Shown: in pieces, positions 8,568 to 16,184 of the stretch
Numbering within the stretch: position 1 is the first letter of the stretch
Layout of the letters: each line of letters opens with the position of its first letter
DNA from: Aquabacterium sp.
GTDB lineage: Bacteria > Pseudomonadota > Gammaproteobacteria > Burkholderiales > Burkholderiaceae_C
Length of the DNA: 39,906 nucleotides
Direction of reading: 5' to 3'
Assembly: GCA_023150345.1 (NCBI GenBank)
Contig: JAKLLB010000022.1
Coordinates: 8,638-48,543, forward strand
Made by a program: the position numbers and the translations under genes
Notes under the pieces: model-generated
Seen by the model: only the letters and a program-made list of their open reading frames with translations
What the model was told of the DNA's origin: nothing
Database searches by the model: none

Positions 8568-9677
8568 ATGCCGATGAACCCCGATTGCCCCACGGTCAGT
8601 TGGCGCCGCTTCTTGCTGCGTGGCTTGTTCACGCAGGGGTTCTGCGTCGCGATCGCGCTGATGCTGTGGTCGGTGGCTCACGACAGCCTGGGTTGGTCGC
8701 TGGCCTACTCGCTGGCCATCGGCAATTGCAGCTGGCTGGCCATCGACGGCGGCATGCACGCCATTGCGCTGTTGCTCGGGCGCGGCGAGCAGCGCCGTGA
8801 CACCGGTCTGGCATGGCCCGGCGTGCCCGGCATGCTGGTAGCGGTGATCGCCGGCAGCGCCATCGGCTACTCGCTGGGTTCGACACTGGTCGATGCGTTC
8901 TCGGGCCACCGCTCGCCCAGCCTGTGGTCCGGCAGGGTGCCAGGCATCATCTCCGTTCTGGCCGCGGTCAGCATGACCTACTTCTTCTTCACCCGCGAGC
9001 GCCTGGCGGCGGAAAAGGCCACGGCAGAGGCCGCGCAGCGCAGTGCCGTCGAGCACCAGCTGCGGCTGCTCGAGTCGCAGCTCGAGCCGCACATGCTGTT
9101 CAATACGCTGGCCAACCTGAGGGTGCTGATCACGCTCGATCCGCCGCGGGCGCAGGCCATGCTCGACCGCCTGATCGCCTTTCTGCGCGCCACGTTGGGC
9201 GCGTCGCGCAGCGGCGCGCACACGCTGCGCGCCGAGTTCGACCGCCTGGCCGACTACCTGGCGCTGATGCAGGTGCGCATGGGCAACCGGCTGCAGGTGC
9301 AGCTCGATCTGCCGCCCGAGCTGGCCGAGCAAACGATACCCGCCCTGCTGCTGCAGCCCCTGGTGGAGAACGCCGTGGTGCACGGGCTGGAGCCGCGCGT
9401 GGAAGGTGGGCGGCTGCAGGTGCAGGCCCGGCGCGAGCCGGGGCGGTTGGTTCTGACCGTGCGCGACACCGGTGTGGGCATCGATGCAGCGCGTGTGTCT
9501 GCCTCGGTGGCCACACCGCCGGGGCATGAGGGCGCATTGGCCTCCGGCTTCGGCACGCAGCAGGTGCGTGAGCGACTGGCCATGCTGCATGGCGCGCGCG
9601 CGAACCTGCGGCTCGAGCCCGCACCCGACGAAGCAGGCGGCACGCTGGCCACCGTCGTGTTGCCGATGGAAGCCTGA
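8568..9677 (+). CDS. LytS/YehU-type sensor histidine kinase
   Basis: A 369-residue membrane kinase. The first 140 residues have about four hydrophobic segments (FCVAIALMLWSVA, SLAIGNCSWLAI, MLVAVIAGSAIGYSLGSTL, IISVLAAVSMTYFFF) and no large periplasmic domain. A short coiled coil follows, then the His_kinase motif QLEPHMLFNTLANL with the phospho-accepting His at residue 175. The ATPase domain has an N-box in LLLQPLVENAVVHG and a G-box in RDTGVGI and GFGTQQVRERL. It starts 65 bases after the barrel gene at 8568 or, two codons on, at 8574. With the response regulator 35 bases downstream it forms a LytS/LytTR-type pair, and its position suggests that it senses envelope state and controls the operon upstream. 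Confidence 0.93.
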   Translation: MPMNPDCPTVSWRRFLLRGLFTQGFCVAIALMLWSVAHDSLGWSLAYSLAIGNCSWLAIDGGMHAIALLLGRGEQRRDTGLAWPGVPGMLVAVIAGSAIGYSLGSTLVDAFSGHRSPSLWSGRVPGIISVLAAVSMTYFFFTRERLAAEKATAEAAQRSAVEHQLRLLESQLEPHMLFNTLANLRVLITLDPPRAQAMLDRLIAFLRATLGASRSGAHTLRAEFDRLADYLALMQVRMGNRLQVQLDLPPELAEQTIPALLLQPLVENAVVHGLEPRVEGGRLQVQARREPGRLVLTVRDTGVGIDAARVSASVATPPGHEGALASGFGTQQVRERLAMLHGARANLRLEPAPDEAGGTLATVVLPMEA

Positions 9678-9712
9678 CGGATCGCCCATCCCCGAATCAC
9701 CCTGAACCCCCC

Positions 9713-10519
9713 ATGCCCACCGCCCTGATCGCCGAAGACGAACCCCTGCTCGCAGCCGCACTGCGCGCCGACCTGGCGCGGCTGTGGCCCGAACTCGACG
9801 TGCTGGCCGTGGTGGGCGATGGCCACAGCGCCGTGGCACAGGCGCTGCAGCGGCGTCCCCAGGTTTGCTTCTTCGACATCCGCATGCCCGGTTGCAGCGG
9901 CCTGGAAGCTGCGCAAGCCCTGGCCGAGGATTGGCCCGACGGCCCGCCCTTCCCGTTGCTGGTGTTCATCACCGCCTACGACCAGTACGCCCTGCAGGCC
10001 TTCGAGGCGCAGGCGGTCGACTATCTCGTGAAGCCCGTGAATGGCGAGCGGCTGCAGGCCTGCGTGCAACGCCTGGCACGCCGACTGGTGCTGCAGCAGG
10101 CGGCCCCTGAAGCCACGACCGCGGGGCTCGACCTGGCTCTCGCACAGATCCGCAGTCTGCTGGGCTCCGGTGGGCCCGCGGCGCCGGCGCCGCCGCGGCT
10201 GGAAGTGATCCAGGCCGGGGTGGGCAACGTGGTGCACATGGTGCCCATCGACGAGGTGCTGTACTTCGAAGCCGCCGACAAGTACCTGCGCGTCGTCACC
10301 GCCGAACGCGAGCACCTGATCCGTCTGTCGCTGCGCGAGTTGTTGCCCCAACTCGACCCGGCGCGCTACTGGCAGGTGCACCGCAGCCTGGTGGTGCGCG
10401 CGAGCGCCATCGCCACTGCCCAGCGCGACGAGTCGGGCAAGGTCATCCTCAGCCTGCGCGGCCGACCCGAGCGCCTGACCGCCAGCCGGCTCTACGCGCA
10501 CCTGTTCAAGGGCATGTAG
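9713..10519 (+). CDS. LytTR-family response regulator
   Basis: A 268-residue regulator. The N-terminal receiver has the acidic pair in IAEDEP, phospho-acceptor Asp at residue 55 (FFDIRMPG), the conserved Thr replaced in context by ITAYDQYALQAF, and the Lys in YLVKPV. After an Ala/Pro-rich linker, the C-terminal LytTR DNA-binding domain runs from about residue 165 to the end, with VLYFEAADKYLRVVT and YWQVHRSLVVR. LytTR proteins bind paired direct repeats upstream of their targets; I did not find a convincing pair by eye in 3586-3782. It lies directly downstream of its kinase. The last 14 bases overlap, tail to tail, with the PEP-CTERM gene on the other strand. Confidence 0.95.
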   Translation: MPTALIAEDEPLLAAALRADLARLWPELDVLAVVGDGHSAVAQALQRRPQVCFFDIRMPGCSGLEAAQALAEDWPDGPPFPLLVFITAYDQYALQAFEAQAVDYLVKPVNGERLQACVQRLARRLVLQQAAPEATTAGLDLALAQIRSLLGSGGPAAPAPPRLEVIQAGVGNVVHMVPIDEVLYFEAADKYLRVVTAEREHLIRLSLRELLPQLDPARYWQVHRSLVVRASAIATAQRDESGKVILSLRGRPERLTASRLYAHLFKGM

Positions 10520-11207
10520 CGACCGCTCGAGGTCGCTGGCGGGTGCGAGCCCAGGCCACGACGGCCAGCAGGGCAAGGCCGGCGGTGCCGGGCTCGGGCA
10601 CCGTCTGGTATGCCGCCGTTGTCAGGCGGAAGGCCAGCTGATCGCCATCGCGGGGGGCCGCTGCCCAGTCGTCGGTGTCCTCGCCCCGGTACCACGACAT
10701 GCCGGTGCCGGCGGCTTGCCAGAACCAGTCCGATGCACCGAGGTTCTCGATCGCCAGGTACAGGTCACCTGTGGGCAGTCCCACCGGCGCGGCCGACAAG
10801 TCGAGGTCGTATCGATAGACGCTGTTGCCGGCTGCATCGACGAGCGCGGTGGGGGTGCGAATCACCGACGACGAGCCGAACTCGTGCAGGACGGTCCCGG
10901 TGCCGCCGATATCGCTGTAGACCCGCACCCGGAAGGCGTCGGAGCCGGGGTCCTCGATGCCGCCGTTGGCGGTGTCATAGCCACCCCACCATGACACGCC
11001 GTCCAGCGCAGCCGCGGCGGTCAGGCTGAACTCGTCGGCCCACTGCTGGGGCTGGTTGACATTGGAGTAGTAGCCCGCGGCGGCGTTCGAGGGCAGTTGC
11101 TCGACCAGCACAGCCGCAGCGGCCGTGCCGGCAGTCACCAGCAGACACCCGACCCCGAGGCCCCATTGGGCAAGGGTCCGAGTGGCACGTTCGATCGAGC
11201 AGTTCAT
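10506..11207 (-). CDS. PEP-CTERM sorting domain protein
   Basis: About 233 residues from the ATG at 11207, which has AAGAG about seven bases upstream; the longer start at 11219 is also possible. There is an N-terminal signal peptide (LGVGCLLVTAGTAAAAVLV), a strand-rich Gly/Asp/Trp-containing middle (SWWGGYDTANGGIEDPGSDA) and a C-terminal PEP-CTERM signal: VPEPGT, a hydrophobic helix LALLAVVAWA and the basic tail RTRQRPR. Such proteins are processed by an exosortase and delivered to the surface or the extracellular polysaccharide matrix. The exosortase is not in this window. The repeat-protein gene ends 75 bases upstream on the same strand, so the two may be expressed together. Function of the middle domain is unknown. 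Confidence 0.92.
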   Translation of the reverse strand: MNCSIERATRTLAQWGLGVGCLLVTAGTAAAAVLVEQLPSNAAAGYYSNVNQPQQWADEFSLTAAAALDGVSWWGGYDTANGGIEDPGSDAFRVRVYSDIGGTGTVLHEFGSSSVIRTPTALVDAAGNSVYRYDLDLSAAPVGLPTGDLYLAIENLGASDWFWQAAGTGMSWYRGEDTDDWAAAPRDGDQLAFRLTTAAYQTVPEPGTAGLALLAVVAWARTRQRPRAVATCP

Positions 11208-11282
11208 GGGACTCTTCATGCACGTGGGCCTGCAGCAAGTGGTGTCGTCGATGGCATGGCATGGGCCGAGGTTGGTTCGCCG

Positions 11283-12845
11283 CTATCCCATGCCCGCGGG
11301 GTCGGGGTCTGAAACGACCCCGATGACCGCGACGAGCTCGAACTCGATGGAGTCCAGCAGGAAGTCGCTGCCGTGGAGCTTGCCTGGCGTCGCATAGGGC
11401 GCAGTTGCGAACGCCCCGGCATCGTCGGCATATGCACCGGCGATCCACTGACCGTGGGAGTCGTACGCTCCGGCACTGATGACCACCGCGCTGAAGCCCG
11501 CCGGATGGTCCAGCGTCGCGGTGTGCAGCCCCTGGAGACTGCTCGCCACGAACGTCAGTTCGGCCACGGTGTTGCCCGAGGCATCCAGTGCCTGCAAACG
11601 ACCGGCCTCGTTGTAGCCTGAGGCGTTGGCATCGTCGGCGAGGTACAGGCGGGTCAGATCGACCGTCACGCTCGTGCACAGGCCATCCAGGTCGAATCGC
11701 AGCGCCTCGGCACCCTGGATCTCCTGGTTGGGTGCACTGGTGTTGAGGTTCTTGGCGCTGACGCCGAGGTCTCCACCATACAGGTCGCCACCGGCCAGCA
11801 TCGGGCTGGCCACCGCGTTCAGGGTGGCACTGCTCCACGCCTGGCCGGCATCGGCTTGATTGGCCTTGTGGCTGATGGCGACTCGGGCATCGGTCCAGTA
11901 CGGCGCCCATGCGTTGGGATTGGCCGTGGTGGGTACTCCCGTCGCGTCGCCCAGATGAACGACGACGGGTGGCTCTGCGCTGTACACGATGATCGTCAAC
12001 TCGCATTCGACCTGAACGGTGCCGTCCCACACCGTGCACGCCAGCGACTCGCTGCCCACGAAGCCTGCCGCGGGCGTGTAGACGAATGAACCGTCGGTGA
12101 GCATCGCCATCGCGCCATGGGATGGCGGCGTGAAGTTCAACACCATCAGCTTGTCGCCGTCCGCATCGCTGTCGTTGGCCAGCAGCCCCGCGCCCTTGTC
12201 CACGCTGAGCACTGTCCCGGCGAGCACGGTGTAGGTGTCGTCCACGACGACCGGCGAGGCGTTCTGCACGAGGATCGTGAGCTGGCTCTCAACTCGGACC
12301 GTGCGATCCCACACCGTACACGTCAGCGATTCGCTGCCCACGTAGCCCGCTTCGGGCGTGTACACGAACGAGCCGTCGGTGAGCATCGACATCGTGCCGT
12401 GCTCCGGCGCCGAGAAGTCCAGCACCACCAGCTTGTCGCCGTCCGCGTCGCTGTCGTTGGCCAGCAGCCCCGCCGCCTTGCCCACGTTCAGCACCGTGCC
12501 GGCATGCACCGTGTAGGTGTCGTCCACGACGACCGGGGGGTCGTTCTGCACGAGGATCGTCAGCTGGCTCTCGACCCGTACCGTACCGTCCCACACCGTA
12601 CAAGTGAGCGATTCGCTGCCCACGTAGCCCGCTTCGGGCGTGTAGACGAACGAGCCGTCGGTGAGCATCGACATCGTCCCGTGCTCCGGCGCCGAGAAGT
12701 TCAGCACCGTCAGCGTGTCGCCGTCGGGGTCGGTGTCGTTGGCCAGCAAACCTGCAGCCGTGCTCACGTTCAGCACCGTACCGGCATGCACGGTGTAGAT
12801 GTCGTCGACGACAACCGGCGGGCGGTTGGATTCGGTTGCAAGCAT
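11283..12845 (-). CDS. Large tandem-repeat (cadherin/VCBS-like) surface protein
   Basis: A 520-residue acidic protein; GAAGAGG lies about eight bases before the ATG at 12845, which supports this start. No signal peptide is visible (MLATESNRPPVVVDD). Residues 9-290 are three tandem 94-residue repeats of the bacterial Ig/cadherin-like type, each with PVVVDDxYTV, AGLLANDxDxDGD and LTDGSFVYTPxAGxVGSESL. The Asp/Asn-rich turns suggest calcium binding. Residues 291-520 form a different, strand-rich domain with SAKNLNTSAPNQEIQGAEAL, resembling modules found in type I-secreted surface proteins. Without a Sec signal, type I secretion is the most natural guess, but I see no clear C-terminal secretion signal and no transporter in the window. 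Adhesion or matrix binding is inferred from the repeat class only. Confidence 0.85.
   Translation of the reverse strand: MLATESNRPPVVVDDIYTVHAGTVLNVSTAAGLLANDTDPDGDTLTVLNFSAPEHGTMSMLTDGSFVYTPEAGYVGSESLTCTVWDGTVRVESQLTILVQNDPPVVVDDTYTVHAGTVLNVGKAAGLLANDSDADGDKLVVLDFSAPEHGTMSMLTDGSFVYTPEAGYVGSESLTCTVWDRTVRVESQLTILVQNASPVVVDDTYTVLAGTVLSVDKGAGLLANDSDADGDKLMVLNFTPPSHGAMAMLTDGSFVYTPAAGFVGSESLACTVWDGTVQVECELTIIVYSAEPPVVVHLGDATGVPTTANPNAWAPYWTDARVAISHKANQADAGQAWSSATLNAVASPMLAGGDLYGGDLGVSAKNLNTSAPNQEIQGAEALRFDLDGLCTSVTVDLTRLYLADDANASGYNEAGRLQALDASGNTVAELTFVASSLQGLHTATLDHPAGFSAVVISAGAYDSHGQWIAGAYADDAGAFATAPYATPGKLHGSDFLLDSIEFELVAVIGVVSDPDPAGMG
11976..12821 (-). repeat. Three tandem 282-bp coding repeats
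   Basis: Units lie at 12821-12540, 12539-12258 and 12257-11976, each exactly 282 bases (94 codons) and in frame. By hand count, units 1 and 2 differ at about 10 of 94 residues, and unit 3 differs from unit 2 at about 23. Long stretches of identical DNA between units 1 and 2 mean that copy number could change by recombination. Confidence 0.95.
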
Positions 12846-13319
12846 GATCGATACCTCTTCGCGGCGCGGGCCACCCGGTGGGCTCCCCGATTGGGTCCGA
12901 TGTCACCGCAGGCACAGGCCACCGACCGGGCGCAGGCGTCGCACCGAACCGTGCGCATGGACCCGGCCGGCTCCATGCCTTCGCAGTGACGCGCCAAACC
13001 ATTCTCAAACCCGGCGGGCGCCCAGGCACCAACGCGAGCCGATGTTTCTCCGATGTTTTTCCGAGGTTCGGCTAGGCCGAACTCAGTGCGCACGCCCGCA
13101 CAAGTCCACTGACCGCCAGGTTACTGCGCACGCATCAGCTGCACGCAGACAGCAGCGGGCCGGGGACTGCGCCCGCGTCGTGCGCAGGGCAGTCCGTGGT
13201 CCGGACCAAGATCGGCAAACGGCCCATCCTTGGGTGGGTTGAGCCGGCGTCGCGCCGTCGCATGCGCTTGCTCACGCTCGCCCTTTCCCGTTGCAGCGGG
13301 AGTCAGGCGCCAGCACCGC
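12846..13319. other. Intergenic stretch upstream of the repeat-protein gene
   Basis: About 470 bases between two minus-strand genes; I see no credible gene in it. It holds a 7-bp inverted repeat at 13066-13082, a nearby doubled CGATGTTT on the left side (about 13040-13057), and a perfect 12-base palindrome TGGTCCGGACCA at 13197-13208. Promoter or operator sites for the repeat-protein gene are plausible but unproven. Confidence 0.5.
13066..13082. promoter_or_regulatory. Inverted repeat, possible operator
   Basis: GTTCGGC-TAG-GCCGAAC is a perfect 7-bp inverted repeat with a 3-base centre, lying about 220 bases upstream of the repeat-protein start. It has no T-run, and a short centre like this suits a dimeric regulator better than a terminator. 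Binding protein unknown. Confidence 0.35.
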
Positions 13320-13817
13320 CTACTTGAAGCGGTAGGTACCGACCTGGTGGTTGCAATTTTGGAAGGTGCCGGGCTTTGCGGCCGGGAAGGGCCCCAGCGT
13401 CGTGACGGTCGCATCGATCACGATGCCTTCGAACTTGCCTGTGCCGGCCACAGTCGTGCGTGCCACTCGCCCCTCGCTCAGCACGAAATGGTTCAGCATC
13501 TTGTCGCCGTCCTTGTCGACTGCCTCACAGACGGTTGCATTGCCGGCCTTGCCGTCGAAGTTGGTCCCCATCCCGATGCACCGGAACGCGAGCTTGTCAA
13601 ACGGGCTGTTCGGCAGATTGCTGCGGGTCACGCCAGTGTGCTCGTAGGTCAACGCGTTCAGCGTCTTGGAAAAGCCCATCGTATTTGCGCTGCCCGACCA
13701 GCAGGCCACGTAGTCGAGCCGACCCTCCTTGGGCAGGGCCTGCGCGGCTGCGGGGGCCACGCCGACAATCAGGGCACCGACGATGCCCGCCAGGATGAAG
13801 CGATCGATCGAGATCAT
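13320..13817 (-). CDS. Small exported protein of unknown function
   Basis: A 165-residue protein starting at 13817, with TAGGAG eight bases before the ATG. The signal peptide is clear (ILAGIVGALIVGVAPAAAQA). The mature part carries a distinctive pattern: a start GRLDYVACWSGSANTMGFSK, then a Thr/Ser-Arg-Ser segment, FRCIGMGTNFDGKAGNATVC, EAVDKDGDKMLNHF, VAGTGKFEGIV and a closing PGTFQNCNHQVGTYRFK. It has four cysteines in the mature part, so two disulphides are possible. From memory the same pattern recurs in exported proteins of other Burkholderiales and of Rhizobiales, where it is also uncharacterised; I did not verify this by search. Its product is probably a periplasmic beta-sandwich protein. 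It stands alone, divergent from glnS. Confidence 0.82.
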   Translation of the reverse strand: MISIDRFILAGIVGALIVGVAPAAAQALPKEGRLDYVACWSGSANTMGFSKTLNALTYEHTGVTRSNLPNSPFDKLAFRCIGMGTNFDGKAGNATVCEAVDKDGDKMLNHFVLSEGRVARTTVAGTGKFEGIVIDATVTTLGPFPAAKPGTFQNCNHQVGTYRFK

Positions 13818-14096
13818 GAGGCGTCTCCTACGTTGCGCGCCGTCGAGCGCGGCCGAACTCAGGTGCCCATTGCGTGGCATCGCCGGCATTGCTTGGTCTC
13901 ACGGCGCGAGGGCCATGCTAGGACGATCAATTCACTGCAAATTGACCTGAACCAAACAGTGGCGCGCGCGCCGGTGCGACAGCATGCGCGACAGCGTGAG
14001 AGCCGGAAACGAGCCTCGATCGGGGATCGTCGAAGGTCTGCACCGGCACCCACCGACGCCTAAAATCGCCGCCTTCCCCGCGCAAGCCTGCCCGCC

Positions 14097-16148
14097 ATGT
14101 CCGCCCCTGCGAAATCCGACGCCCCCAAGCCAGCCAACTTTCTGCGCACGCTCATCGAGCGCGAACTGCACGAGGGGCAGTACACGCAGCGGCTGTGGGG
14201 CGGCGCGCCTGGCGACGGCGCGCACCACGCCGCCGGTGGCCCCGACCCGGCGCGGGTGCGCCTGCGCTTTCCGCCCGAACCGAACGGTTACCTGCACATC
14301 GGCCACGCCAAAAGCATCTGCCTGAACTTCGGCCTGGCGCGCGATTTCGGCGGGGTGTGCCACCTGCGCTTCGACGACACCAACCCCGAGAAGGAGGAGC
14401 AGGAGTACGTGGATGCCATCGTCGAGATGGTGCATTGGCTGGGCTGGAGCTGGGATGCGAACAACACCAGCCACCTGTACTACGCCAGCAGCTACTTCGA
14501 CTTCATGTACCGCGCCGCCGAGTACCTGGTGGAGACCGGCCACGCCTATGTCGACGAGCAGACGGCCGAGCAGATGCGCGCCAGCCGCGGCGACTTCACC
14601 ACGCCCGGCACCGACAGCCCCTGGCGCAACCGCCCAGCCGCCGAGAGCCTCGCGCGTCTGCGCGAGATGCGCGATGGCCGCCATGCCGACGGCGCCATGG
14701 TGCTGCGCGCCAGGATCGACATGGCCAGCCCCAACATCAACCTGCGCGACCCGGCGATCTACCGCATCAAGCACGCCAGCCACCACGCCACCGGCGACAC
14801 CTGGTGCCTCTACCCCATGTACACCTTCGCGCACCCGATCGAGGACGCGCTGGAGAGCATCACCCACAGCATCTGCACGCTCGAGTTCGAAGACCAGCGC
14901 CCGTTCTACGACTGGACGCTCGAGCGCATCGTGCCCATCCTTCGTGCGCCGCAGTTTGCCGCCGCGCGCGCCCTGGTCGAGCAGATCGAGGCCGAGGGCA
15001 TCGAAGCGGGCAAGGAGTTCGCGCTGGCCTGCCACAACCATGCCGACAAGCTGTTCGCCAGCGCACCCGAAGGCGAGATGCGCGCCATGGTGCGCCGCTG
15101 GGAGCACGACCGCGACGCCGTGCTGCGCGACCTGCCCGCTTTCTTCGCGCTGCTGAAGGGCCAAATGGCGCAGTTCACGCCGCTGCTCGCGCACGCGCTG
15201 GCCGCGCGCCGGGCGAACCCGTTCGATCTGCCGCACCAGCATGAGTTCGGACGCCTGAACCTCACCTACGTCATCACCAGCAAGCGCAAGCTGAAGGCGC
15301 TGGTGGACGAGGGCATCGTCAGCGGCTGGGACGACCCGCGCATGCCCACCCTGGCTGGGCTGCGCCGGCGCGGCTACACGCCGGCTTCGGTGCGCAAGAT
15401 GGCCGAGGACACCGGCGCCTCCAAGACCAACATCTGGGTGGACTACCAGGTGCTCGACATCGCGCTGCGCGACGACCTCGAAGGCCAGGCGCCGCGCGCG
15501 ATGGCGGTGATCGACCCGTTGTCACTGAAGCTCACCAACTGGATCGAGCTGTTCGGTGCCGACCACCGCGAGCCCTGCAGTGCGCCGGCGCACCCGCAGC
15601 GCCCGGAGCTGGGCGCGCGCGCATTCAGCCTGGGCCCACAGGTGTGGATCGAGCGCGACGACTTCGCAGAGGTGCCACCCAAGGGCTTCTTCCGGCTGTT
15701 CCCTGGCAACAGGGTGCGCCTGAAGTACGGCATGGTGGTCGAATGCACCGGCTGCGAGAAGGATGCCGACGGCCGCGTCACATCGGTGCTTGCAACTGTG
15801 GTGCCCGACACCAAGAGCGGCACGCCCGGCGCCGACGCGGTGAAGGTCAAGGGCACGATCACCTGGGTGGGCTGCCACGAGGCCGTGCCGGTGGAGCTGC
15901 GCCTGGTCGAGCGGCTGTTCACCGAGGCGCAACCCGACGCCGGTGGCCGCGACCCACGCGAGGTGCTCAACCCGCACAGCCTGCGCGTGGTGTCCGGGTA
16001 TGGGGAGCCCGCGCTGGCTCTGGCCCGCAGCGAAGATCGCTACCAGTTCGAGCGCCACGGCTACTTCGTCGCCGACCGCATCGACCACACGGCGCGGCGG
16101 CCGGTGTTCAACCGCGTCACGGGTCTGAAGGACAGCTGGGGCCGCTGA
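14097..16148 (+). CDS. glnS: Glutamine--tRNA ligase with large internal insertion
   Basis: A 683-residue class I synthetase that charges tRNA-Gln with glutamine in the cytoplasm. The HIGH-type motif is in PPEPNGYLHIGHAKS at about residues 60-75, the KMSKS-type motif is VITSKRKL, and the segment GWDDPRMPT is a strong GlnRS signature. The C-terminal beta-barrel anticodon-binding domains run to the closing KDSWGR. E. coli GlnRS has about 550 residues; the extra length here comes from a short Gly-rich N-terminal insert (WGGAPGDGAHHAAG) and from about 99 residues at 14931-15227. That insertion separates FYDWTLERI from LPHQHEFGRLNLTYV, which are nearly adjacent in E. coli. It is helical and charged, in frame, and has the codon character of the rest. 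Function should be intact because all signature motifs are present. Confidence 0.96.
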   Translation: MSAPAKSDAPKPANFLRTLIERELHEGQYTQRLWGGAPGDGAHHAAGGPDPARVRLRFPPEPNGYLHIGHAKSICLNFGLARDFGGVCHLRFDDTNPEKEEQEYVDAIVEMVHWLGWSWDANNTSHLYYASSYFDFMYRAAEYLVETGHAYVDEQTAEQMRASRGDFTTPGTDSPWRNRPAAESLARLREMRDGRHADGAMVLRARIDMASPNINLRDPAIYRIKHASHHATGDTWCLYPMYTFAHPIEDALESITHSICTLEFEDQRPFYDWTLERIVPILRAPQFAAARALVEQIEAEGIEAGKEFALACHNHADKLFASAPEGEMRAMVRRWEHDRDAVLRDLPAFFALLKGQMAQFTPLLAHALAARRANPFDLPHQHEFGRLNLTYVITSKRKLKALVDEGIVSGWDDPRMPTLAGLRRRGYTPASVRKMAEDTGASKTNIWVDYQVLDIALRDDLEGQAPRAMAVIDPLSLKLTNWIELFGADHREPCSAPAHPQRPELGARAFSLGPQVWIERDDFAEVPPKGFFRLFPGNRVRLKYGMVVECTGCEKDADGRVTSVLATVVPDTKSGTPGADAVKVKGTITWVGCHEAVPVELRLVERLFTEAQPDAGGRDPREVLNPHSLRVVSGYGEPALALARSEDRYQFERHGYFVADRIDHTARRPVFNRVTGLKDSWGR

Positions 16149-16174
16149 CCGGCGGCGCCCGGCGACGCCGCCGG
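16149..16174. terminator. GC-rich hairpin between convergent genes
   Basis: CCGGCGGCG at 16149-16157 pairs perfectly with CGCCGCCGG at 16166-16174 around an 8-base loop. It sits immediately after the glnS stop and before the convergent DUF1097 stop. No T-run follows on either strand, so it may act as a weak or bidirectional terminator. Confidence 0.5.
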
Positions 16175-16184
16175 CCAACAGAGC

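Noticed and set aside
11976-12821. Tandem repeats considered as a CRISPR array
   Set aside because: Units are 282 bases, adjacent without spacers and in one reading frame; they are protein repeats.
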